7,744 nt of DNA from Candidatus Stahliibacteriota bacterium (GTDB taxonomy: Bacteria; Hydrothermota; Tepidihabitantia; SM23-42), in NCBI GenBank assembly GCA_030613445.1, contig JAUWLY010000126.1, forward strand, positions 1 to 7,744, written 5' to 3'. A model generated the notes under the pieces. The model ran no database searches. It was not told the origin of the DNA and saw only the letters and a program-made list of their open reading frames with translations. Every line of letters begins with the position of its first letter. Positions within the stretch are counted from its first letter, which is position 1. The position numbers were made by a program, and so were the translations under genes. This document shows, in pieces, positions 1 through 5,800 of the stretch.

Positions 1-774
1 GGCGCCCTTAATGGAAATATCATCGAGCAACGGTGAAGAAATCGCTGCTTGAGCCGCCTGTATCGCCCGATTTTCGCCTTCACCTATACCCAGCCCCATC
101 ACTGCCGTACCTTTTTCGATCATCGCAGTTCTGATATCGGCAAAATCCAAGTTGATAAGACCAGGTTTCGTGATCATCTCAGCAATACCTTTTATCGCGT
201 TGAAAAGAACCATGTTGCCTAATTTGAACGCCTCAATTATTGACTGCTCTTTCGGTGAAACGGCAACGAGTTTCTGATTCGGGATACAAATCAAGGTATC
301 AACATATTCCCGCAGTTCTTCAATCCCCTTATCAGCATTTGTCATGCGCCAGATACCTTCGTATTCAAAAGGTTTAGTCACAACAGCAACAACCAGAGCA
401 CCGATATTTTTTGCCTCTTCAGCAACCAATGGTGATACTCCAGTACCAGTTCCACCACCCTCACCGCAGGTAATAAAAACCATATCCGCATCTTTTACTG
501 CATCTCGGATCTCTTCACGAGATTCCTCGGCTGCCTTGCGACCGATCTCCGGATCACCACCAGCACCAAGGCCTTGGGTCAAGTTCTGTCCGATCTGTAG
601 TTTTTCAGGAGCCATGCTGATTTTGAGAACCTGTGCATCGGTATTGATCGCGATACACTCAACGCCATCAATACCAGCAGCTTGAGCATAGTTAATCGTG
701 TTACAACCAGCACCACCTATACCAATCATGCTTATCTTTGCTATGTACTTTGGTTCCTGGACCAATTCCAACAT
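1..774 (-). CDS. ftsZ: Cell division GTPase FtsZ (C-terminal part outside window)
   Basis: FtsZ is the tubulin-like GTPase that polymerises into the cytoplasmic Z-ring and organises septum synthesis. The first 258 residues are visible and the frame is still open at the window edge. The translation starts MLELVQEPKYIAKISMIGIG, followed by the nucleotide-binding GGAGCNTIN (about 20-28). The tubulin signature GGGTGTG is at 106-112, and GIWRMTNADKGIEELREYVD follows at about 140. The T7 synergy loop GLINLDFADIR is at 205-215, and its catalytic Asp residues are present. The ATG at 774 was chosen because AAGGAGG lies six bases upstream and the N-terminus fits the family. The residue before GGGTGTG is Glu (GEGGGTGTG), where Met is usual, and VSP replaces the usual AAP after it. 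It is the last visible gene of the cluster, 45 bases after ftsA. The C-terminal subdomain, linker and FtsA-binding tail lie beyond the edge. Confidence 0.98.
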   Translation of the reverse strand, partial: MLELVQEPKYIAKISMIGIGGAGCNTINYAQAAGIDGVECIAINTDAQVLKISMAPEKLQIGQNLTQGLGAGGDPEIGRKAAEESREEIRDAVKDADMVFITCGEGGGTGTGVSPLVAEEAKNIGALVVAVVTKPFEYEGIWRMTNADKGIEELREYVDTLICIPNQKLVAVSPKEQSIIEAFKLGNMVLFNAIKGIAEMITKPGLINLDFADIRTAMIEKGTAVMGLGIGEGENRAIQAAQAAISSPLLDDISIKGA

Positions 775-780
775 ATGCTT

Positions 781-787
781 CCTCCTT
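781..787 (-). promoter_or_regulatory. Ribosome binding site of ftsZ
   Basis: The minus strand reads AAGGAGG here, a near-perfect Shine-Dalgarno sequence six bases before the ATG at 774. It fixes the ftsZ start and suggests strong translation, as expected for the most abundant protein of the cluster. Confidence 0.85.
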
Positions 788-798
788 TTTCTTGACCT

Positions 799-817
799 CA
801 TCCCGCTTATCGGAATG
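799..817 (-). other. Small hairpin between ftsA and ftsZ
   Basis: On the minus strand CATTCCG and CGGGATG can pair over seven base pairs (one G-T) around the loop ATAAG, directly after the ftsA stop codon and before the ftsZ ribosome binding site. No run of T follows, so it is not a standard intrinsic terminator. It could be an RNA processing or stability element, or chance. Confidence 0.35.
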
Positions 818-819
818 GG

Positions 820-2052
820 CTAAAAATATTTCGAAAACCAGTCTTCAAAACGCTTCTTAAGGGCATCAAATACGCCGCCACCCTTTGTCTTCTTGATAAG
901 GGTCTGATTCTTTTTCTCATGACCATAGAGGACCAAACCCACACCAGTTGCGTATATGGGATCAAGGATTATATCAGTAAGTCCGCCAAGCCTCTTTGGG
1001 ATACCGATTTTCACGGGTAGATTGGTGATTTCCTCGGCAAGCTTCGCCAATCCCTGTAGCCGAGCAGTACCGCCTGTAATCACAACGCCAGCTGCAAGGA
1101 CATCTGCAAAGCCGCTTTTCTTCACGGCTTTGTTTGTAATCATTAAGATTTCTTCTACACGCGGACTGACGATTGAGTACAAATTTTCCTTTGAAATGAA
1201 ACGATCTTCACGTCCCCCAATGCCGGCGACCTTGATTTCATCTTTCTTCTCCTCGGGTGCTAATGAAAGCGTGGAATATTTCTTCTTTATTGTTTCGGCT
1301 TGTTTATATGGCGTCCGTATACCGATTGCGATGTCATTCGTTATGTACTCACCACCAAGTGGTATCACCTCAGTATGCCTGATTGCACCATCGTAGAATA
1401 TAGCAAGATCAGTAGTTCCACCACCGATATCTAAAAGGCAGACACCAAGGTCTATTTCGTCAGGCTGCAGGACCGAATAAGATGACGCTAACGGTTGCAG
1501 AACAAGATCCTTGACCTTTAACCCAGCTCTTTCCAGCGCCGTGTAGATATTCTGAGCTGATGCTATTGCTGCAGTTACAATATGAACCTCTGCCTCCAAT
1601 TTAACACCGCTCATGCCAACTGGATCTTTTATTCCTCGTTCATTGTCAACTATGTATTCAATCGGTATCGCGTGTATGATCTCACGATCGAGTGGTAGGG
1701 CGATTGCCTGTGCCTGTTCGATTACCCGTTCAATATCACGTTTTGTGATCACACCTCCAGCGCGTGACGTCGCGATCATTGCGTGGGCGTTTATGCTCTC
1801 AATATGGGAACCAGAGATCCCGGCATAACAGGCATCAACTTTGAATCCCGACATTCGAGATGCTTCATTAACCGCCTTTTGTATCGACTCTACTGCCTTC
1901 TCAAGATTGTTTATCACACCCCTTTTCAATCCATGCGATGCGGTTGACCCAACGCCAACAACCTTCAAGTCATCACTATCTACCTCAGCAATAATCGCAG
2001 CAACTTTCGTCGTCCCAAGATCAACGCCGACAATCCTTTCCTTCTTTGGCAT
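820..2052 (-). CDS. ftsA: Cell division protein FtsA, actin-like membrane anchor of the Z-ring
   Basis: FtsA is an actin/Hsp70-fold ATP-binding protein that tethers FtsZ to the inner membrane and recruits later division proteins. The 410 residues match the usual FtsA length. The phosphate-1 motif is GVDLGTTKV (9-17). The FtsA-specific 1C subdomain follows at roughly 85-165, with phosphate-2 DIGGGTTD at 208-215 and the adenosine motif VITGGTARLQG at 324-334. The C-terminus has a Gly-rich linker and then an amphipathic stretch, VFDALKKRFEDWFSKYF (394-410), which fits the membrane-targeting helix. The start at 2052 (MPKKERIVGVDLG) is preferred over an in-frame ATG at 2094 because AAGGAGGAG sits just upstream. 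The 2094 start would add 14 unmatched residues and overlap the upstream gene. It begins ten bases after the ftsQ-like stop, so the two are probably co-translated. No key residue appears to be missing. Confidence 0.97.
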   Translation of the reverse strand: MPKKERIVGVDLGTTKVAAIIAEVDSDDLKVVGVGSTASHGLKRGVINNLEKAVESIQKAVNEASRMSGFKVDACYAGISGSHIESINAHAMIATSRAGGVITKRDIERVIEQAQAIALPLDREIIHAIPIEYIVDNERGIKDPVGMSGVKLEAEVHIVTAAIASAQNIYTALERAGLKVKDLVLQPLASSYSVLQPDEIDLGVCLLDIGGGTTDLAIFYDGAIRHTEVIPLGGEYITNDIAIGIRTPYKQAETIKKKYSTLSLAPEEKKDEIKVAGIGGREDRFISKENLYSIVSPRVEEILMITNKAVKKSGFADVLAAGVVITGGTARLQGLAKLAEEITNLPVKIGIPKRLGGLTDIILDPIYATGVGLVLYGHEKKNQTLIKKTKGGGVFDALKKRFEDWFSKYF

Positions 2053-2055
2053 TAT

Positions 2056-2064
2056 CTCCTCCTT
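2056..2064 (-). promoter_or_regulatory. Ribosome binding site of ftsA, overlapping the ftsQ-like stop
   Basis: The minus strand reads AAGGAGGAG, with five bases between AGGAGG and the ATG at 2052. The first two bases belong to the TAA stop of the upstream gene. This decides the ftsA start against the in-frame ATG at 2094 and suggests translational coupling. Confidence 0.85.
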
Positions 2065-2392
2065 ATTGAGTATTCCCAGAACCCGTTTTCTCAATATGCA
2101 AACCGGGCTCCTGTCTGATAACGACCTGCGTCTTGAACCTCAGGTCAACAATGCATGGACCTTGAAGCTTAAGCAGGTTCAACGATTCTATGAAATATTT
2201 TCTCTTTCTCAAGTCATGCACTCCTAATATAAATTCAATACCTTTGTACTCGACTATCCCTTCCTCCTGTGAAATAATCCGCGCTTGAGGGATGACTTGC
2301 TCAAGGGTTATATAGGTCTCTCTTGTCTTTGCAAGCTGCACAACGACGATGACCATTATCACAATGACTATTACACTAGCAATTATTTTAAT
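2063..2392 (-). CDS. ftsQ: Miniature FtsQ/DivIB-like division protein, POTRA-less, probable ATT start
   Basis: FtsQ is a bitopic membrane protein of the divisome whose periplasmic beta domain binds FtsB/FtsL. Position between murB and ftsA is the canonical ftsQ locus. From an ATT at 2392 the product has 109 residues. A very hydrophobic N-terminal stretch (KIIASVIVIVIMVIVVV) fits a membrane anchor. About 85 residues follow, with an FtsQ-like C-terminal pattern: IEFILGVHDLRKRKYFIESL, then IVDLRFKTQVVIR, resembling the final helix and strands of the FtsQ beta domain. Normal FtsQ is about 220-280 residues and carries a POTRA domain after the anchor; here there is no space for one. Start choice: AGGAGG lies seven bases before the ATT, whereas the first standard start (GTG at 2362) is 37 bases from it and would cut into the anchor, giving 99 residues. 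The gene overlaps the end of murB by ten bases. The FtsQ assignment is strong by position and moderate by sequence; the ATT start is inference. Confidence 0.72.
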   Translation of the reverse strand: MKIIASVIVIVIMVIVVVQLAKTRETYITLEQVIPQARIISQEEGIVEYKGIEFILGVHDLRKRKYFIESLNLLKLQGPCIVDLRFKTQVVIRQEPGLHIEKTGSGNTQ

Positions 2393-3267
2393 AACCTTAC
2401 CTCCTCTTTAAGCAAGATACCTTTTGTATTCTTCACTCTTTTCTTTATTATATTTGCTAGCTTCAACACATCCGAAGCCTTGGCATGACCGCGATTTATG
2501 ATGAAATTGCCGTGTTTCCTGCTGATCTCAGCATCCCCTACACTCAACCCCCTCAAACCGCAGTCTTCAATCAATTCACCCGCGGCATAGGGCTTAATAT
2601 TTTTGAAATATGACCCTGCTGAATACCCGGCGGGTTGTCGCTGGCAACGATATGCCAGATTATTTCTAATATCAGAAACAATATCCCTTTGCTTTCGATG
2701 AATCAGTTTGAGCTCAGCTGAAAGAATCAGCACTCCATCTCTGATTTCAGTCTGGCGATAACCAAACTTAATCTTCTTATTACTGAAAAGGCTGACAACA
2801 CATTGGTCAGTGAGCACTGTGATACCGATAACAATATCTGCCATTGACTTACCAAAAGCGCCAGCATTGCCCTTTATTGCACCACCTATCGTACCCGGGA
2901 TACCAGCAAGAAACTCAGCCCCTCCATACCCCAGAGCTTTAGCTTTTTGTAAGAAGTGCTCAACTAGAAGACCGCTGCCACAGTGGACAATATCACCCGT
3001 TCTCTTCATAGTCCGAAAAATACCGTAGAGTTTGATAACAGCACCGGGAAAGCCCTCATCACTTACCAGCACATTCGTACCACCACCGATCACGTAGTAC
3101 TTTATCCTCTGCTTTTTCATAGTACTGATCACCTTGTTCAAAGCACGGTATGAATACACCTTAACGAAATATCTTGTCTTGCCACCGATATGAAATGATG
3201 TATGCTTACTCAGTGGTTCATTTACCAACACTTCGATCCCAGCAATGGATCTAAAGGGGTTTATCAT
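2383..3267 (-). CDS. murB: UDP-N-acetylenolpyruvoylglucosamine reductase MurB
   Basis: MurB is a cytoplasmic FAD enzyme that uses NADPH to reduce UDP-GlcNAc-enolpyruvate to UDP-MurNAc, the second committed step of peptidoglycan precursor synthesis. The 294-residue length fits the shorter type II MurB. The substrate/FAD region begins with HTSFHIGG (22-29). The FAD-binding motifs are GGGTNVLVSD (61-70) and GIPGTIGGAIKGNAGAFG (122-139), with the FGYR arginine at 168-171. The catalytic serine motif is SAGSYFKN (216-223), and the C-terminal acidic motif is EEVRLL (288-293). LKEEVR replaces the more usual LEPEVR, but the Glu next to Val-Arg is kept. The ATG at 3267 overlaps the murC stop as ATGA, and GGGGAG lies five bases upstream, so translation is likely coupled to murC. 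The last ten bases are shared with the ftsQ-like gene if its ATT start is correct. Confidence 0.97.
   Translation of the reverse strand: MINPFRSIAGIEVLVNEPLSKHTSFHIGGKTRYFVKVYSYRALNKVISTMKKQRIKYYVIGGGTNVLVSDEGFPGAVIKLYGIFRTMKRTGDIVHCGSGLLVEHFLQKAKALGYGGAEFLAGIPGTIGGAIKGNAGAFGKSMADIVIGITVLTDQCVVSLFSNKKIKFGYRQTEIRDGVLILSAELKLIHRKQRDIVSDIRNNLAYRCQRQPAGYSAGSYFKNIKPYAAGELIEDCGLRGLSVGDAEISRKHGNFIINRGHAKASDVLKLANIIKKRVKNTKGILLKEEVRLLK
2400..2405 (-). promoter_or_regulatory. Ribosome binding site of the ftsQ-like gene
   Basis: AGGAGG on the minus strand lies inside the last codons of murB, seven bases before the ATT at 2392. No ATG, GTG or TTG in the ftsQ-like frame lies within normal distance, so this site is the main argument for the unusual ATT start. 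Confidence 0.6.
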
Positions 3268-4628
3268 GACAACTCCCCAACCAATCTCTTTGCCAACTGG
3301 TTAATAGATCCTGCTCCTTGGATCACGATTATATCGTGGCGCTGAGCTGTCTTCTTAAGAAATTTCACAATATCATCGAATTCGCCGATAAAATGAACAT
3401 TGTCCTGTTCTTTGCTTATCCTTTTGGCTAGAGCCTCACCACTAATACCAGGGATGGGGATTTCATGCGCTCCGTAGATGTTTGATACAATGACCAAATC
3501 AGCATACATGAACGAAAAAGCAAAATTATCAAAAAGGTAGTAGGTGCGTGTAAAACGATGCGGTTGAAATACTGAGATTATCCTATGCCGTGGGAAGTAT
3601 GCACGGATCGTCTCCAGGGTCACGGCGATTTCTGTTGGGTGATGCCCATAATCGTCAAAAATCTTTACGCCTCTGACCTCACCGAGATATTCAATGCGGC
3701 GATGGACCCCACTGAATTCTTTCAATGCCTTCTTTATCTTAGTTGTGGAAATACCGAGCTCTAACCCGATGCCGACAGCGGCAAGTGAATTATTTATGTT
3801 ATGGTTACCCAATAGGTTGATCTTAAACCTACCCACCAGTTTATTTTGATATGCAACATTAAACGTGCAGCCAGTACTGCTCTTCGTTATCTTCGTGGCT
3901 CTGAGGTCTGCCCGTTTATTAAGCCCATATGTAATCGTCCTTCTGTAGATTCTCTCCATTATCTCACAACTGCATGGAGAATCTACGCCCAAGAACGTAC
4001 AGCCCCAGAACGGTACATGGTTTGCAAAAAAGGAAAAGTGTTTTTTGATCTCATCTAGGTTCTTGTAGTAATCAAGATGCTCCGCCTCAATATTAGAAAT
4101 CACCGCATAAGACGGGTAAAGGCACAGAAATGATTTATCTGATTCATCTGCTTCGCACACTAAATAATCGCCCTTACCGAATTTCGCCTGACTCTTTCCT
4201 CTTATAATGCCGCCAACAACGGTCGTCGGCATAAAGCCACCCTTTTCCAACACTTCATCCACCATTGACGTTATCGTTGTCTTGCCATGGGTACCTGAAA
4301 TGCAGATTGCAATTTTCATTCTTGTTAGCTCAGCAAGCAATTCACTACGGTGGATAGTTGGAATACCCATCCTCCTCGCCTCAGCAAGTTCAGAGTTGTC
4401 TTTTTTTATCGCGGTGGAATAAACCACAACATCCGCACCAAAGACATTTTCCTTCTTGTGTTTATACATCACCTTGACGGATATTTTTTTCAAAACACGC
4501 GTTATCTCAGAACAATTGAGGTCTGATCCAGTCACTTTGAATTTCAAATTACGTAGGATAATAGCCAAACCACTCATTCCAATACCACCTATACCCACAA
4601 AATGAATATGTTTAGTCTTACCAAACAC
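3264..4628 (-). CDS. murC: UDP-N-acetylmuramate--L-alanine ligase MurC
   Basis: MurC is the first Mur ligase: in the cytoplasm it uses ATP to join L-alanine to UDP-MurNAc, the product of MurB. At 454 residues it has the normal family length and three-domain layout. The N-terminal Rossmann-like motif is HFVGIGGIGMSGLA (9-22). The ATP-binding P-loop GTHGKTT is at 112-118, with EADESD at 159-164 and SNIEAEHLDYY at 178-188 (metal and phosphate binding). The domain boundary carries GNHNINN (274-280), and the C-terminal domain has DDYGHHPTE (325-333) and QPHRFTRT (355-362), both typical of MurC. The start is a GTG at 4628 with GAGG seven bases upstream; no in-frame ATG gives a better N-terminus. 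It is the first gene after the only sizeable gap of the cluster and overlaps murB by ATGA. Confidence 0.97.
   Translation of the reverse strand: MFGKTKHIHFVGIGGIGMSGLAIILRNLKFKVTGSDLNCSEITRVLKKISVKVMYKHKKENVFGADVVVYSTAIKKDNSELAEARRMGIPTIHRSELLAELTRMKIAICISGTHGKTTITSMVDEVLEKGGFMPTTVVGGIIRGKSQAKFGKGDYLVCEADESDKSFLCLYPSYAVISNIEAEHLDYYKNLDEIKKHFSFFANHVPFWGCTFLGVDSPCSCEIMERIYRRTITYGLNKRADLRATKITKSSTGCTFNVAYQNKLVGRFKINLLGNHNINNSLAAVGIGLELGISTTKIKKALKEFSGVHRRIEYLGEVRGVKIFDDYGHHPTEIAVTLETIRAYFPRHRIISVFQPHRFTRTYYLFDNFAFSFMYADLVIVSNIYGAHEIPIPGISGEALAKRISKEQDNVHFIGEFDDIVKFLKKTAQRHDIIVIQGAGSINQLAKRLVGELS
3273..3278 (-). promoter_or_regulatory. Ribosome binding site of murB within murC
   Basis: GGGGAG on the minus strand lies five bases before the murB ATG at 3267 and inside the last codons of murC. 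Together with the ATGA overlap this supports the chosen start and translational coupling of the two genes. Confidence 0.65.
3945..3986. repeat. Imperfect inverted repeat inside murC
   Basis: On the plus strand GTAGATTCTC-TC-CAT (3945-3959) faces ATGGAGAATCTAC (3974-3986) across a 14-base loop. The arms pair over 13 positions with one 2-base bulge. It lies in the murC central domain (around residues 218-232, a variable stretch), and may form a hairpin in the mRNA. Confidence 0.5.
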
Positions 4629-4738
4629 CCATGCACCTCGCTATTGCTCGGTAAAGCACCAATCCAGAAATACCAAATCCTCTACCGGAAGTCTGAGTTT
4701 GGTTACTATTTAGAATTTCATATTTAGAATTTCTCATG
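4629..4738 (-). promoter_or_regulatory. murG-murC intergenic region, possible internal promoter or leader
   Basis: This 110-base stretch is the only gap of note in a tightly packed operon, and its first part (minus strand) is AT-rich. It contains the 14-base tandem repeat at 4707-4734. It also contains a possible long-range stem in which CGGTAGAG (4687-4680) pairs with CTTTACCG (4656-4649), eight pairs with one G-T and a 23-base loop, just ahead of the murC ribosome binding site (GAGG). No convincing -35/-10 pair was found, so a promoter is only suggested by the spacing and base composition. Confidence 0.35.
4707..4734. repeat. Two-copy 14-base tandem repeat after murG
   Basis: TATTTAGAATTTCA (4707-4720) is followed directly by TATTTAGAATTTCT (4721-4734), matching at 13 of 14 positions. 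It begins within a few bases of the murG stop codon and is AT-rich. It may be a slippage product, part of a dispersed intergenic repeat, or a binding site. Confidence 0.75.
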
Positions 4739-5800
4739 TCACTTATCTCTTAAAATTGTATCGGCGATTTGCTTTTCTGCATCCCAGATAATATCGGCTT
4801 TCCTTCTATGAATTTCTAAGAGCTCGGTTAATTTCTCAACGATCTTCTTACCTGTTACCTGTTTCTGACGCATAACCACAGCATTCCCTATGCGTGCGAA
4901 GTACTTGGCGTTATGATATTGGTGGTCATCTATTGCATATGGAAATGGTATGAATATCACCGGTGTGTTAGTCGACAATATTTCATATGCAGCAAGAGCT
5001 CCAGATCGGGCAACAATCACATCGGCTGCTTGCATCTCGCGCCAGGGGGTATGTGTAAAGGAGATGACCGATGTTCTACCATTGCTCCTCTTGAGCACCC
5101 AATCATAATCACGCTGACCACTGATGATTACTATCCGGTAATTATCCGGCAATATCTCCTGCACTTCCAAAGCAAGTTCATTGACCATAGAGGCTCCACC
5201 ACTACCGCCAAGAAACAATACTGTCTTAAGCGCTCGGTTCCTGGTCGTTTTATCAGCTATTGTTTCTTTAAACTCATGTCTAATCGGGATACCGGTAACA
5301 AGCAACCTGCCTTTAATGTTGTCTGCTGGAGGTAAACCCAAAAATACAATACTCGCCTTCGATGCAAACAGTCTTGTCGCTCGCCCCGGCATGCGATTCG
5401 GTTCGAAGAGAAAGAACTTGCGACGCTTAATGAGACAGGCGGCAACCAAAGGCAAGGCGCCGAAACCTCCAAAGACGATACCACTCGCGTCTTTCACCAA
5501 AGAAAGCAAGCTGTAAGCAGAGTATATGAATGATAGAACAGACCACATCTTATTCAATACCGATTTACCATAAAACGCACGTGCCTTTACGGCAAACGTC
5601 TTCAAACCCTGAAGCCGAGCCATTTCATTTTCAGAAAAACCTCTTCGAACAAGAACTATCACTTCTGTATTGCGCTGCATTAACTCGTTCGCAACCACAA
5701 AAGCAGGGAAATAATGTCCACCAGTACCAATCGCCGAAATAACAAATCTACGTCTGGCAACGATTGTTTCATTGTGTTCTATCACTCTATCTTCTTTCAT
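4739..5800 (-). CDS. murG: UDP-GlcNAc:lipid I N-acetylglucosaminyltransferase MurG
   Basis: MurG is a GT-B fold (family GT28) enzyme on the inner face of the membrane that transfers GlcNAc to lipid I to form lipid II, the substrate of FtsW. The 353 residues match the usual length. The N-domain glycine loop is IGTGGHYFPA (24-33); FGGFG is at 110-114 and FEPN at 132-135, where HEQN is usual. TGIPIRHEF (169-177) stands in for the common GNPVR, with the Arg kept. The C-domain loop is GGSGGA (198-203), usually GGSQGA. ARSGALAAYEI (264-274) and the donor-binding DHQYHNA (292-298) follow. His, Glu, Asn and Arg contact positions are retained. The start at 5800 overlaps the ftsW stop as ATGA; an in-frame start at 5866 would add 22 residues inside ftsW and is not favoured. 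The ribosome binding site is weak, suggesting coupling to ftsW translation. Confidence 0.95.
   Translation of the reverse strand: MKEDRVIEHNETIVARRRFVISAIGTGGHYFPAFVVANELMQRNTEVIVLVRRGFSENEMARLQGLKTFAVKARAFYGKSVLNKMWSVLSFIYSAYSLLSLVKDASGIVFGGFGALPLVAACLIKRRKFFLFEPNRMPGRATRLFASKASIVFLGLPPADNIKGRLLVTGIPIRHEFKETIADKTTRNRALKTVLFLGGSGGASMVNELALEVQEILPDNYRIVIISGQRDYDWVLKRSNGRTSVISFTHTPWREMQAADVIVARSGALAAYEILSTNTPVIFIPFPYAIDDHQYHNAKYFARIGNAVVMRQKQVTGKKIVEKLTELLEIHRRKADIIWDAEKQIADTILRDK

Noticed and set aside
344..685. Plus-strand ORF of 113 residues opposite ftsZ
   Set aside because: Shadow of ftsZ: the minus strand encodes clear FtsZ motifs and the plus translation is Ser/Pro/Ala-rich without family features.
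799..817. Intrinsic terminator after ftsA
   Set aside because: The stem is short and no T-run follows; the next sequence is the ftsZ ribosome binding site.
956..1396. Plus-strand ORF of 146 residues opposite ftsA
   Set aside because: Antisense to the well-supported ftsA; no ribosome binding site or recognisable domain.
2053..2094. Longer ftsA from an ATG at 2094
   Set aside because: It would add 14 residues not seen in FtsA and overlap the ftsQ-like gene, while a perfect ribosome binding site precedes 2052.
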